A stretch of 64,000 nucleotides of DNA from Pachyseris speciosa (GCA_016490735.1 JAEMWC010000040.1:189501-253500); one strand, 5' to 3'. Numbered from the stretch's first letter, positions 10,304 through 23,239 are shown. Notes: a model not told the origin generated them from the letters alone. Numbers and translations: made by a program.

Positions 10304-12440
10304 TCTTTTTTGGTGATTAGGCGAACGGGCAGCCCCCCGGTAGGTTGAGTGTAGTGGCTCCCGGACATAACGTCAAATCACACTCAAGGAGGAGGAGTGC
10401 AATGCCAATGAGAGGGTCCACCTAAACGGAGGGGCACTAGCCGCCAAGTTCGCCAGCGTGTCGAACCCGCCTCCACCAAAATTAAGGCGACAACAAACAA
10501 AAAGACCTCCGCAGAACGGACACAGGAGAAACCCGCACAGTACACCAATTAAGGACACCAAGTGCAGGGAATCTCACACACCAGGAACAGACACAAGCAC
10601 AAGTGTCAGCCACACAGGGAGAGAAACACACCGGCCACTCACCTCGAGGAGCCAAACACTACACTGGGAGGGATGTCGGGCAACCGTTCGACTGTACCCC
10701 TCAACGGCTGGTAGAACGATGGCCGCGACTCCGGGTGATTATTGTGAAACAGATACCTGCCGTACTCAACGGACAGGTCCTGCTCCAAAACCATCCTAGT
10801 CTGCGAACCAAGAACAATGAACGTATCCACCTCAGGGCAGCCCACCTCTGAATCCAGGACCAGCCGACGATAGCTAGACGACCGGCGGAGAGAAGGCGGG
10901 ACACACTCAACACTGTAATGATCACGTAGAATAGCCCTGACGGGCGATGGACCATTAGTAAACTGCAGACCAAAAGGAACCACCTCGGGCACCCAGATAC
11001 CAGCGACTGAATGTCAGCCAAACGGACCTTGTGACCAAACTGGAGGCCACGAAACTGCTCCCACACGAGAGTATCTCGCCCGATCTCCTCACGGGTACGA
11101 ATGAAACAGGCAGATTGGCCGTCCTCAGAGCAGTCCACATCCGCCACTGAGTAGTCCGCGGTAGGGTCTGCAGAAGGGGGGCCCCCACTGGTCCACCAGA
11201 GAGGCTCCGGCATGGACGCCTCAACTACTTTCAACTTGTTTTAATTGTAAAAAAAAAAAAAAACTTGCTAGCAGGGGCAGACTGCTCGGCAAAAGAAGAG
11301 TCCTCACCCGGGTCCTCTTCTTCCGGCTACGACGACGGCGTTGGGGGAGGACATCAGCAGCAGCAGTGGCAGCAGACACAGCAGCCGCGACATCCTCATC
11401 ACCCTCGGTTGCCGAAACGAACCCGTCAGAATCATCCTCAACAGATTGACACTCCATGTCCTCACCAGCATCAGCAGCAACGTCAGCACAGGCACCAGCA
11501 GCAGCATCGGCAGCAGCGTCAGCAGGAGCCCGGGCAGGAGTGGGAACACAACGACGTGGAACCGGAACTGGAGCATCGGGCGCGGTAGGAGGAGGACGAC
11601 TGGGCGCACCCCATCTATTACGGCAATCCCGGGCAACGTGGCCGGGATGGCGACAGCGGCAACAAAGTCCATCCAAAGGACAGGATCTGCTACGATGACC
11701 GGACTTGTTGCAGATAACACAGAAGGCAGGCTGACGTCGGTACCAGACACGGCACTCGTAGCCAGCCACCCGCACCACACCAGGAACATTCTTCGCCAAA
11801 GTAATGTTCACGCCACGGTTGCCATCGTACAACTCCGAGAAGGCTTCATGGTGGGACCTGGTGACAGAATGGACTTCACCAAACGAAGTGAAGAAACTGA
11901 CGATAGTAGAGTCAGGAGCCTCGCCGGGGCAGTCGCGAAGATAAACAAGCCGAGACTTGGTATCCACGGCAACTACACCAAGCGGGACATCATGGTAACG
12001 GATACCACTGTGGATAGCAGCATCACAGTCCACCGCGTTCTTGTAGGTGATGCGAACCGCACCATTGTGCAGGAACTGAACCGTCAAAAGAGCATTCTTG
12101 TTAACCTACCTCAGCAACTCTGGGAAAACCTCCGAGGAACCAACACCGCTGTAGATCGACGCCGGGAAGAAGGCAATCAGGCTGTTAGGGCACCGAATGG
12201 TCTCCGCCGGCATGATGAAAGCAGAAAGGAGCAGGACCAAAAAGTTAAGTCCTGCTCAACACAGTAAAGAACCGGATGGGCAACCAAAATGGAGGAACCA
12301 GTTGGCAAACCTGAAAGCAGCGTAAAATCGCCAAAAACTTCTCAAAGCAAACCTCGAGAGGCGACGCGAGAAGGGACCAGTCAGAACAACCATCAACCGC
12401 TAGCCAAAAGGATAGGGCCTCCGGCCATATAAGACAAACC
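10304..12440 (-). mobile_element. ORF1-only non-LTR-like element, copy 2
   Basis: On the minus strand the unit begins with a 5' region near 12440, encodes one ORF1-like protein and ends at CGTTCGCCTAATCACC followed by a short A-rich run (AAAAAAG, complement of 10304-10311). Copy 3 ends with the same 3' sequence plus its own A-rich tail (complement of 12441-12453), so this is a true element end. No RT or endonuclease is present in either copy. That pattern fits a non-autonomous element derived from a non-LTR retrotransposon. No target-site duplication could be recognised. Confidence 0.55.
10639..12213 (-). pseudogene. ORF1/Gag-like zinc-knuckle protein, copy 2
   Basis: The likely start is the ATG at 12213 (MIMPAETIRCPNS). 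A TAG stop breaks the frame after PELLR, near 12100. Then a long open stretch to 11221 carries the RRM-like region (VQFLHNGAVRITYKN, RLVYLRDCPGEAPDS), two CCHC knuckles, CVICNKSGHRSRSC and CRCRHPGHVARDC, and an Ala/Pro-rich acidic tail with a basic RRRRSRKKRTR patch. A run of 15 A (T on the coding strand) at about 11250-11264 shifts the frame. The C-terminal domain continues in two further frames (VVEASMPEPL, GHKVRLADIQS, then VPFGLQFTNGPSPVRA and SVEYGRYLFHNNHPESRP). This domain is conserved in copy 3 but unknown to me. It is the best preserved of the three copies. Confidence 0.7.
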
Positions 12441-13734
12441 CCTTTCTTTCTTTGTGATTAGGCGAACGGGCAGCCCCGGTAGGGTAAGTGCAATGGCTCC
12501 TGGAAATAACGTCAAATCTCACTCAAGGCGGAGGAGTGCATTGCCAAAGAGAGGGTGCACCTAAACGGAGGGGCATGACCGCCAAACCTCGCCGGGGTGT
12601 CGAGCCACCAAAATTAATGCAACAAAATTTTAAAAGTCCTCCACACAACGGACACAGGAGAAACCCGCAAAGTAGACCAATTAAGGACACCTAGTGCAAG
12701 GAAATTCACATAACAGAAACAAACATAAGCACAAGTGCGAACCACACAAGGAGAAAGACACAACGGCCACTCACCCCGAGGGGTCAAACACTACACTAGG
12801 GGGAATACTGGGCAAACGCTGGGCTGTACCCCTAACGGCAAGTAAAACGTTGGCCGCGACTCCGGATGATTATTGTAAAACAGATACCTGCCGTACTCAA
12901 CGGACAGGCCATTCTCCAAAACCACGTTAGTCTGCAAGCAAAAGTCGATGAACGTATCCACCTCAGGGCAGCCCACCTCTGCATCCAGGACCAGCCGACG
13001 ATAGAAAGACTCCTGAAAAACAGAAGGCGGGACACACTCAGCGCTGGAATGGTCATAAACAACAGCCCTGACGGGCGATGGACCATCGGTGAACTGGAGA
13101 CCAAAAGGAACAAGCTCAGGTACACGCGCCAGATGTCAGCCAGAACTAACTTGTGGCCAAGGTTGATACCACGAACTTCCTCCCACAAAAGAGTGTCCCG
13201 CCAGATCTCATCATGGGTTCGCATCATAGACACAGATGGGCCGTCCTCAGAGCAGTCCTCATCCACCACTGAGTAGTCAGCGGTGGGGTCCGCAGAGGGG
13301 GCGGGCCACCACTGGTCCACCGGGAGAAGCTCCGGCATGGACGCCTCGACTACTTGCAACTTGAATGGACCTCACCATACATCGAGAAGAAGCTGACGAT
13401 GGTTGAGTCAGGAACCTCGCCGGGGCAGTCGCGAAGGTGGACAAGCCGAGACCTGGTCTCCACGGCAACCACACGCAGCGGGACATTCTTAAAACGGATG
13501 CCAACTTGCACAGCAGCATCACAATCCTCGATGTTCTTGTAGGTAATGCGGACAGCACCATTTGGCAAGAACTGAACAGTGGAGAGCGCTTCACATTTGA
13601 TGGACTTCAACAGCTCGGGAAGGACATCCGCGCTGCCAACACTGTTGTAAACAGACGCCGGGAAGAAAGCAATCAGGCTGTTGGGGCACTGAATGGTCTC
13701 CGACGACATGATGAAAGGAGCAAGGCCCAAAAGT
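12441..13734 (-). mobile_element. ORF1-only non-LTR-like element, copy 3 (internally deleted)
   Basis: It stands head-to-tail with copy 2: its 3' end (complement of GTGATTAGGCGAACGGG at about 12454) and A-rich tail directly abut the 5' region of copy 2. Its 5' side continues into the duplicated block at 13735-15782, which also lies upstream of copy 1. It keeps the N-terminal and C-terminal parts of ORF1 but has lost the zinc-knuckle region. Confidence 0.55.
12791..13709 (-). pseudogene. ORF1/Gag-like protein, copy 3, knuckle region deleted
   Basis: The start ATG is at 13709 (MSSETIQCPNSLIAFFPA). The N-terminal domain is intact and in frame (ALSTVQFLPNGAVRITYKN, RLVHLRDCPGEVPDS) up to YGEVHS, then jumps within a few codons to LQVVEASMPELLP. 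Comparison with copy 2 shows loss of the segment holding both CCHC knuckles and the acidic tail, about 0.6 kb; a short AACTTG repeat at the junction may have mediated the deletion. The C-terminal domain follows with one more frameshift (ADPTADYSVVDEDCSEDG, then SVEYGRYLFYNNHPESRP). RNA binding through knuckles is no longer possible. Confidence 0.7.
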
Positions 13735-15563
13735 TAAGCTCTGCTCGACGCGTTGAAGGAACGGATGGACAACAAAGATGGCGGACCAAAATGGCAAACC
13801 AGAAAGCAGCGAAGAATCGCCAAAAACTTCTCGAACCAAAGCTCAAGAAGCGACGCAAGACGAGACCAGTCAGAAACCGTCATCCGCTAGACATCAAGAC
13901 AAGACATTCCTTTCTTACTCGCACCTGTGTTCCGCTCCGCTGCACGCCTATATATAAGATATATCGATATTTATACCACGATGTATTCATTGAGTTCTCC
14001 ATATGGTACGCAATGCGTACACGGAGGTTACGCATGCGCATTTGCTAAAATGATAATTTGATAAAAGAAACGACGTAACCTCCTGTTACACTGTTTAAAA
14101 TTGTCGTTTCAAACCGGCACAGATTACTTTTTTACAAAGGTGATTCCAACACGAAGATCCAAGACCGAAAGAAACGTTAGCGTGAATTGATTGGTCGACC
14201 GTCGATAGAGATGTTCCCTCGAAAGAGTTCTTACCACCAGAGGAAAGAGTTTCATAGCAACCAATAATTTCCACACTTTCTGGGCTAATGTTAGGAAGTG
14301 TACGAAGTACACTTACTTCTCCTGTAGGGAATTGTGCCTCGCTATTGACTTTCTTATCGACAACATCTACGTTCGCTTCGGAAACTCAGTTTTTCGGCAA
14401 GTTATTGCATAGTTAGTTGGGCACTAACAGCGCACCTTGGTTGGCTGATCTATTCCTTCGCACCTTCGAGTATGATTCTTTAATTTTCGACTAAATTTGG
14501 TAACGAGTGACACAATAAGACACTAAAAAAGCTAATGACGGTCAGATACACTATAACCACTACTTTTACTCACGCTAAGAATGTGCATACGTTTTAGACC
14601 TCAAATCACCAAAATGTTTATCCCAAATGGTAGTACTCTCCTGAAATGTTACCCCTGAGAGCTTCAGCTTCAAATACAGTACACCATTAGCGTTGACAAT
14701 TGGGTCAGGAGGGGACAGGGTCGTTCTTCTTCTTATGATAAGTTCCTTGGCCTTGACAAAACTCTAATATTTTCTACTTCCTCAGAGGCATTATCATTAA
14801 CACTGGGCCCAACAGATATACTACAAGTAATGTCATCTGCATCTGCGAAAATGCATGTAGCAGCCTGATAACTTATTATTTCTCACGGCTGAAGTGAATT
14901 TGAGAAAAACTCCTCCCAAGATGAAAATGAATTTACCCTCGTTTGGTCCGAGCCTGAGTTTTTTTTTGCGTGGCAGTCTGTTTGGATGTGATGTTGTCTG
15001 GTGCAATGTGGATAAAGGGCTTACAAAAACCTTAGAATGGAGCAGCAGGAATAATTACCTTTCAGTGTTGTGATGTACGTTCTGCAGATATTATCAGGCA
15101 ACTTAATTGAGAAACGCTTGCTTCAAAGCGCGAAAAACACTTAAGGTTATTAAACGAAAAGGTACCCAAATATTTAAGCGAACTTTTAACAAACACCTGT
15201 GAAAATAAACCCTATAAGTCTTGGCTTTGGAATACCAAACAAAATATTGCCTTAAATCATATACCTAGGACAGCATATTACAAGGGTAATATCTATGTCA
15301 AGTTAAGTTGAACGCTGTTTGAAACACTTACGGTATGTAATATATTATTTACTTTCATTTCTTGTAAAGAAGTTAGTTAATAACTTATGAAATTACCGTA
15401 TACAAATAAAAGTGGATAATTCAATCAATCAACAATTAAATGCGGCCTGCCGCCGTAAAAACGAAATCAAAATAGCACGTGTATGAACTGCCGCATCACA
15501 TAATTTTTGCATTCTTTTTTGCAGTAGTGGTACCTCACGACACTAATAATAATAAGAATAATA

Positions 15564-15612
<49 letters not shown>

Positions 15613-15782
15613 TAAGAGAGTTTCTGCTTGCGGTCATAAATATGTTTTGGGCTTAACTCAGTCTCATTTTAGCCCTTACCTAGCCTAGCGGTTCGGGCTT
15701 AAATGAGTTCTGAAAAGAGCCCAAAACATAGTCATTCCCAAGAACATAAACTCTATCACTTATTATCACTTTGGAGGGCATT
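13735..15782. repeat. Duplicated non-coding block, copy 2 (of 6664-8742)
   Basis: Direct copy of the block at 6664-8742. Near-identity runs from 13994 (matching 6961) to 15782 (matching 8742). After that point the two diverge abruptly: copy 1 runs into unrelated sequence, copy 2 into a truncated third copy at 15783. Confidence 0.9.
15544..15609. repeat. (AAT)n microsatellite
   Basis: AAT-type run with a few interruptions, longer than the matching tract at 8521. Confidence 0.95.
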
Positions 15783-15916
15783 TAAAAAGCTGATGAGGGT
15801 CAGATACACTATAACCACTACGTTTACACTAGCTAAGGAGGTTCATAAATTTCAGAGCTCAATCACCAAATGGTAGTACTCTCCTGAAATGTTACCCATG
15901 AGAGCTTCAGCTTCAG
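15783..15916. repeat. Third, truncated copy of part of the duplicated block
   Basis: It matches about 14525-14672 (and 7492-7640): AGCT-ATGA-GGTCAGATACAC through TGAGAGCTTCAGCTTCA. At 15916 it stops mid-block and the satellite starts in the middle of a monomer. It is therefore the boundary of the satellite array. Confidence 0.85.
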
Positions 15917-18900
15917 CAGTTGATGGGACGCGCTCCACACCGTGCGCGCAAGTAGTACTCGTTACAGCTTCTAGCAACCACCTACTTTAAACATGCTCTT
16001 ACAAGGTTTCAAAGAGTGACATTATGTCCGTGAGTAATAATCTCGGACATCAGGAATTGATGCGACCCGATCCACACCGTGAACACAAGTAGTGCTCATC
16101 TCAGGTAGTAAAATCCAGTTACTTTCAACATGCCCTTACAAGTTTTAAAAGCGTGAGATTATGACCGAGAGTAAGAATCTCCGAAATCAGGAATTGATGG
16201 GACGCGCTCCACACCAAGCGCGCAAGTAGTACTCATCACAGCTAGTAAAAAACAGTTACTTTCAAAATGCTCTTACAAGTTTTTAAGGATTGAGATTATG
16301 ACGGACAGTGAAAATTTCGGAAAATCAGGAATTGCTAGGAGGCGCTTCACAATGGCGCACAAGTAGAACTCATCATAGCTAGTAAAAACCAACTACTTTG
16401 AAAATGACTTTTCAAAGAGTGACATTTTCACACAGAGCCGAAATCTCGGAAATGAGGATTGGCGCTCCACACCGTGCGCACAAGTAGTATTCATTACAGC
16501 TAGTAAAAACCACCTACTTTTAACATGGTCTTACAAGTTTTCAACGAGTGAAATTAAGACCTAGAGTCAAAATCTCCGTAATCAGGAATTCATGGGACGC
16601 ACTCCACACTGTGCGCACAAGTAGTACTCTCACACGTAGTAAAAACAACTTACTTTCAACATGCTCTTAAGTGTTTTCAAAGAGTGACGTTATGATGGAT
16701 AGTCAAAATCTCGTAAATGAGGAAGTGATGGGACGCGCTCCAAAACCGTTCGCACAAGTAGTCCTCATCACAGCTAGCGTGCTCTTACTGGTATTAAAAA
16801 ATGAGATTATGACCAAGAGTCAAAATAACAGAATCCAGGAATTAATGGGACGCGCTCCACACAGTGCGCACAAGTAGTACTCATCACAGCTAGTAAAAAC
16901 CAGCTACTTTCAACATGCTCTTAGAAGTTTTCAAAGGGTGAAATTTCGAACTAGGGTGAAAATCTCGGAAAAATGAGAAATTGATGGGACGCGCTCCACA
17001 CCGTGCTTACAGGGAGTACTCATCACAGGTAGAAAAAAACCACCTTCTATTAACATGCTCTTTTAAGTCTTCTAAGAGTGATATTATGACCAAGAGTTAA
17101 AATCACGCAAATCAGGAATTGATGGGACGCGCTCCACACCTTGAACACAAGTAGTGCTAATCACAGCTGCTAAAAGCACCTACTTTCAACATGCTCTTAC
17201 AAGTTTTCAAAGAGTGAAATTTCGACCTAGATTGAAAATCTCGGAAATGAGAAATTGATGGGACGCGCTCCACACCGTGCTCATGACAACTACTAAAACC
17301 AATATACTTTCAACATGCTATTACAAATGTTCAAAGAGTGAGATTTTGACTGAGAGTCAAAATCTCGGAAATAAGGAATTGTTGGACGCGCTCCACACCG
17401 TGCGCACCAGTAGTAATCATGACAGCTAATAAAAACCACCTACTTTCAAGTTGCATTTACAAGTTTTCAAAGAGTAACTTTATGACCGAGAGTCAAAATC
17501 TCGGAAATCAGGAATTAATGGGAGGCCCTCCACCCCGTGGGAGCAAGTAGTACTCGTCACAACTAGTTAAAACTACCTACCTTCATCATGCTCTTACAGG
17601 GTTTAAAGAGTGAGATTTTCACCTAGGGTCAAAATCTCGACAATCAGGAATTCACGGGACGCGCTTCACACGGTGGGCACAAGTAGCACTCATCACATTT
17701 AGTCAAAACCAGGTGGGCACAAGTAGCACTCATCACATTTAGTAAAAACCACCTACTTTCAACATGCTCTTACAAGTTTTAAAAGCGTGAGATTATGACA
17801 GAGAGTAAAAATCTCCGAAATCAGGGATTGATGGGACGCGCTCCACACCGTGCGCGGAAGTAGTACTCATCACAGCTAGTAAAAAACAGTTACTTTCAAG
17901 ATGCTCTTACAAGTTTTTAAGGAGTGAGATTATGACGGACAGTGAAAATTTCGGAAAATCAGGAATTGGTAGGAGGCGCTTCACAATGGCGCACAAGTAG
18001 TACTCATCACATCTAGTAAAAACCAACTACTTTGAAAATGATCTTGCAAGGTTTCAAAGAGTGACATTTTCACACAGAGTCAAAATCTCGGAAATGAGGA
18101 TTGGCGCTCCACACCGTGCGCACAAGTAGTATTCATTACAGCTAGTAAAAACCACCTACTTTCGACATACAAGTCTTCAAAGAGTGAGATTATGACCGTG
18201 AGTAATAATCTCGGAAATCAGGAATTAATGCGAAACGCTCCACACCGTGCGCTCAAGTAACACTCATCCTTGCTAGTAAAAACGACCTACTTTAAACATG
18301 CTCCTACAAGTGTTCAGGAATTGATGGGACGCGCTAAAAACCCAGGGCACAAGTAGTACTCATCACAGCTAGTAAAAACCAGCAACTTTAAACATGCCTC
18401 TACAAGTTTTCAAAGAGTGAGATTATGACCGAGAGTTAAAATCTCGGAACTCAGGAATTGATGTGACGCCCTCCACACCGTTCGCAAGAGTAGTACTCAT
18501 CACAGGTAGTAAAACCACCTATTCTCAACATGTTCGTATTAGTTTTGACAGAGTGACATTATGACCGACGCGCAACACACCATGCGCACAAGTGGTACTT
18601 ATCATAGCTTGTAAAACCTACATACTTTCTACGTGCTCTTACAAGTTGTCAAAGACTGTGATTATGACTAAGAGTCAAATCTCAGAAATAAGAAATTGAT
18701 GTGACACGGTCCACACCGTGCGCACAAGTAATACTCCTCACAGCTAGTGAAAACCACCAACATTTAACATTCTCTTCAAAATTTTCAAAGAGTGAGATTA
18801 TGAGCGAGAGTCAAAATATCGGAAATCAGGACTTAATGGGACGCGATCCAGTCCGAGCGCACAAGTAGTACTCATCACAGCAAGTAAAAACCACATACTT

Positions 18901-21900
18901 TTAACATGCTGTTACAAGTTTTCAAAGAGTGAGGCTATGACAGACAGTCAAAATCTCGGAAATCAGGAACTGATTGGACGCGCTCCACACCGTTCCAACA
19001 AGTAGTACTCACGAATGCTAGTAAAAACCACCTACTTTCAACATGCTCTTACAAGTTTTTAAAGAGTGAAATTATGATTGAGAGTCAAAATCTCGGAAAT
19101 CAGGTATTCATGGGACGCGATCCACACCGTGCGCACAAGTAGTACTCATCACAGCTGGTAAAATCCACCTACTTTCAACATGCTCTTACAAGTTTTCTAA
19201 GAGTGAGATTATGACCAAGAGACAAAATCTCGGAAATCGGGAATTGATTGGACGCGCTCCACCATGGCGCACAAGTAGTACTCATCACAGCTAGTAACAA
19301 GCACTTACTTTCAACATGCTCTTACAAGTTTCTAAAGAGGGAGATTATGATTGAGAGTCTAAATCGCAAATTAGGAATTGATGGGACGTGATCCACCCCA
19401 TGAGCACAAGAAGTACTTATCAAAGCTAGTAAAAACTACGTACTTTCAACATGCTCTTACAAGTTTTGAAAGAGTGATATTCTGACAGAGAGTCAAGATC
19501 TCAAAATAAAAAATTTTTTGGACGCACTCCATACCGTGCACACAAGTAGTGCTAATCACAGCTAGTAAAAACCACCTACTTTCAACATGCTCAAAATCTC
19601 GGTAATAAGGAATTGATGGGAGGCGCTTCACACCGTGCGCCTAGTAGTACTCATCACAGCTACTAAACATCAGCAACTTTCAAACATGCTCTCAGGAGAT
19701 TTCAAAGAGTGAGATTATGACCGAGAGTCAAAATCTTGAAAATCAGGAATTCATGGAACGCGCTCCACACCGTGCGCACAAGTAGCCCTCATCTCTGCTA
19801 ATAAAACCACCTACTTTCAACATGCTCTTAGAAGTTTTCAAAGAGTGAAATTATTACCGAGAGTCAAAATCTCGGACATCAGGAATTCATGGGACGCGCC
19901 CCACACCGTGCTCACAAGTAGTATTCATAACAGCTAATAAAAAGCACCTACTTTTAACATGCTCTTACAAGTTTTCAACGAGTGAAATTAAGACCTAGAG
20001 TCAAAATCTCCGTAATCAGGAATTCATGGGACGCACTCCACACTGTGCACACAAGTAGTACTCTCACACCTAGTAAAAACAACCTACTTTCAACATGCTC
20101 TTAAGTGTTTTCAAAGAGTGACGTTATGATGGATAGTCAAAATCTCGTAAATGAGGAAGTGATGGGACGCGCTCCAAAACCGTTCGCACAAGTAGTCCTC
20201 ATCACAGCTAGCGTGCTCTTACTGGTATTAAAAAATGAGATTATGACCAAGAGTCAAAATAACAGAATCCAGGAATTAATGGGACGCGCTCCACACAGTG
20301 CGCACAAGTAGTACTCATCACAGCTAGTAAAAACCAGCTACTTTCAACATGCTCTTAGAAGTTTTCAAAGGGTGAAATTTCGAACTAGGGTGAAAATCTC
20401 GAAAAATGAGAAATTGATGGGACGCGCTCCACACCGTGCTTACAGGGAGTACTCATCACAGGTAGAAAAAACCACCTTCTATTAACATGCTCTTTAAAGT
20501 CTTCTAAGAGTGACATTATGACCAAGAGTCAAAATCACGCAAATCAGGAATTGATGGGACGCGCTCCACACCTTGAACACAAGTAGTGCTAATCACAGCT
20601 GCTAAAAGCACCTACTTTCAACATGCTCTTACAAGTTTTCAAAGGGTGAAATTTCGACCTAGATTGAAAATCTCGGAAATGAGAAATTGATGGGACGCGC
20701 TCCACACCGTGCTCATGACAACTACTAAAACCAATATACTTTCAACATGCTATTACAAATGTTCAAAGAGTGAGATTTGACTGAGATTTTGACTGAGAGT
20801 CAAAATCTCTCGAAATAAGGAATTGTTGGGACACGCTCCACACCGTGCGCACCAGTAGTACTCATGACAGCAAATAAAAACCACCTACTTTCAAGTTGCA
20901 TTTACAACTTTTCAAAGAGTAACTTTATGACCGAGAGTCAAAATCTCGGCAATCAGGAAGTCATGGGACGCGCTGCACACCGTGCGCCCAAGGAGCACTC
21001 ATCACATCCAGTAAAAACGACCTACTTTCAACATGCTCTTACAAGTTTTCCAAGAGTGAGATTATGACGGAGAGTCAAAATCGCGGAAATCAGGAATTGA
21101 TGGGAGGAGCTGCCCACCATGCGCACAAGTAACACTCATCACAGCTACTAAAAACCAACTACTTTCAACATGCTTTTACGGGGTTTCAAAGAGTGAGATT
21201 ATGACCGAGAGTCAAAATCGCGGAGATCAGGAATTGTTGGGACACGCTCCATAAAGTGCGCACAAGAAGTACTCATCAGAGGAAGTAAAACCCACCCACT
21301 TTCTACAAGCTTTAACAAATTGTCAAAGAGTGAGATGATGACCGACAGTTTAAATCACGGAATTCAGGAATTGGTGGGACGCGCTCCACTCGGTGGGCAC
21401 ATGTAGCAGTCATCACATTTAGTAAAAACCACCTACTTTCAACATGCTCTTACAAGTTTTCCAAGAGTGAGATTATGACCGAGAGTCAAAATCCCCGAAA
21501 TCAGGAATTTATGGATCGCTTTCCACACCGTGCGCACAAATACTACCCATCACAGCTACTAAAAACCACCTGCTTTCAACATCCTCTTTCAACTTTTCAA
21601 AGAGTTAAATTATGACCGAGAGTCAAAATCTCGGTAATCAGAATTGATGGGAAGTACTCCACATCGTGCGCAGAAGTAGTACTCATCACAGCTAGTAAAC
21701 ACCAGCTACTGTCAAACATCCTCTTAGGAGATTTCAAAGAGTGAGATTATGACCGAGACTCAAAATCTCGGAAATTAGGAATTGATGGAATGCGCTCCAC
21801 ACCGTGCGCACAAGTAGCACTCATCGCTGCTAATAAAATCACCTACTTTCAACATGCTCTTAGAACTTTTCAAAGAGTGGAATTATGACCGAGAGTCTAA

Positions 21901-21967
21901 ATGTCGGAAATCAGGAATTGATTGGACGCGCTCCACACGGAGCGCACAAGTTGTACTCATCACAGCT
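15917..21967 (+). repeat. 137-bp satellite array, subfamily A, segment 1
   Basis: Tandem head-to-tail monomers of about 137 bp. Landmarks in order: CGCGCTCCACACCGTGCGCA, AAGTAGTACTCATCACAGCT, AGTAAAAACCACCTACTTTC, AACATGCTCTTACAAG, TTTTCAAAGAGTGAGATTAT, GACCGAGAGTCAAAATCTCG, GAAATCAGGAATTGATGGGA. Copies differ by scattered substitutions and indels. Subfamily A is marked by CCACCTACTTTC, TTTTCAAAG and AAAATCTCGGAAAT. Higher-order duplications are visible inside. Short open frames here are chance readings of the repeat. Ends at the Ngaro insertion. Confidence 0.97.
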
Positions 21968-22258
21968 ATTAATGTCGCAGTTCGGATATTGTATGTTAAC
22001 TAAGCGAAAAAGCCACACAACACGACATGCACTCGACCTAAAAGCCTAATTCTCCACGGCACTACAAGCTGAAACCTCCGGCCAGCATCGTGCAACTTAA
22101 TGGAACGAGTGTAGGCACATCATAAATAGCTCAAACCTGTACATATAAACAACAAACGACAAGTGGAGATTTGGAAAATAATATTGGCCAAAAGAGAGCT
22201 CAAATTAGTGTATTGAAATAGAATGCAGAGCTTGGGGAAGTCGCTACGAGACTTAACC
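21968..22258 (-). repeat. Ngaro split direct repeat B2
   Basis: Starts ATTAATGTCG and ends TTAACC. It matches B1 (22731-23156) but lacks an internal stretch of about 130 bp present in B1 between CACGACATG and CGACCTAAAAG. It forms the outer 3' end of the element. Confidence 0.9.
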
Positions 22259-22315
22259 GAAGACAAGGAACGAGAGGTGAACCCCGATTATTGATATCAC
22301 AATAAAATGACCTTC

Positions 22316-22730
22316 AAATTCTGAGACACGGACTAAAGTAACGTAAGGAAAGCTATTAATTAAGCGAATGAGTAGAATGGCTCAAGATATACTTTATATA
22401 GCTAGACATGCGTCTCAAACTAAGCCAATGGAAAATAGCGTACCATAGACTTACAGGAACGCACGTGTTTACAAGGAGACATGAATAGAGGTATTTACCG
22501 CTACGGCCATTCGGAATGAGTGTTAAGGGTTTTTGAGACATAGGTGCATGATAGAAAGTAATCGACCTTTGAGCGATTAGAAGAGTACATTGTATAATTG
22601 AGACAACAAAGAAATAAATATTGTACAATTCATGGCTCGTTGCGTGACATGAGTTACATGTACGAACAATAACTTAGATCAGAAGCGTCACACTCCATTA
22701 ACTGCGATTTATGATGCTCCGTAAATCTTT
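22316..22730 (-). repeat. Ngaro split direct repeat A2
   Basis: Runs from AAATTCTGAGACACGGACTA to GCTCCGTAAATCTTT and matches A1 (30387-30783). It directly adjoins B1 at 22730/22731. A 57-bp spacer (22259-22315) separates it from B2. Confidence 0.92.
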
Positions 22731-23156
22731 ATTAATGTTGCATTTCCGATATTGTATGTTAACTAAGCGAAAAAACAACACAACACGACATGTTTGCGTT
22801 AAGGAAGGACACCGCTCTGCTATCAGCGTGACGTTCGAGTTCCCCGCGTGACAATAGGCCGACTAAAGCCCAACCTATCTCCCCAGCGGAATTTTCCGCG
22901 CTGGATCGTACCGGTAGGACCAAAATTCACGCGACCTAAAAGCCTAGCTCTCCACGGCACTACAAGCTGAAACCTCCGGTCAGCATCGTGCAACTTAATG
23001 GAACGAGTGTAGGCACATCATAAATAGCTCAAACCAATACATATAAACAGCACACGACAAGTGCAGATTTGGAAAATAATATTGGCTAAAGGAGAGCTAA
23101 AATTAGTACATTGAAATACAATGCAGAGCTTGGGGAAGTCGCTACGAGACTTAACC
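22731..23156 (-). repeat. Ngaro split direct repeat B1
   Basis: Starts ATTAATGTTGCATTTCCG and ends TTAACC. It is the longer of the two B copies and carries about 130 bp that B2 lacks. It lies directly downstream of the recombinase gene. Confidence 0.92.
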
Positions 23157-23239
23157 TCTACTGATACGTGCGAATCATGTGTCCCCCCAAGCGAAAGAAA
23201 AATTATTTATTTATTAATTTTTTTGGGTTTGAACACTAT

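Noticed and set aside
10313..10480. U1 snRNA-like sequence in the 3' end of the ORF1-only elements
   Set aside because: Only short matches (such as CCATTGCACT) could be seen, in wrong spacing and without the U1 5' end. Probably chance.
16671..20311. Repeated open frames of 60-100 codons in the satellite (for example identical frames at 16671 and 20105)
   Set aside because: They follow the monomer sequence, 137 is not a multiple of three, and the frames exist only where indels allow. They reflect segmental duplication and not coding.
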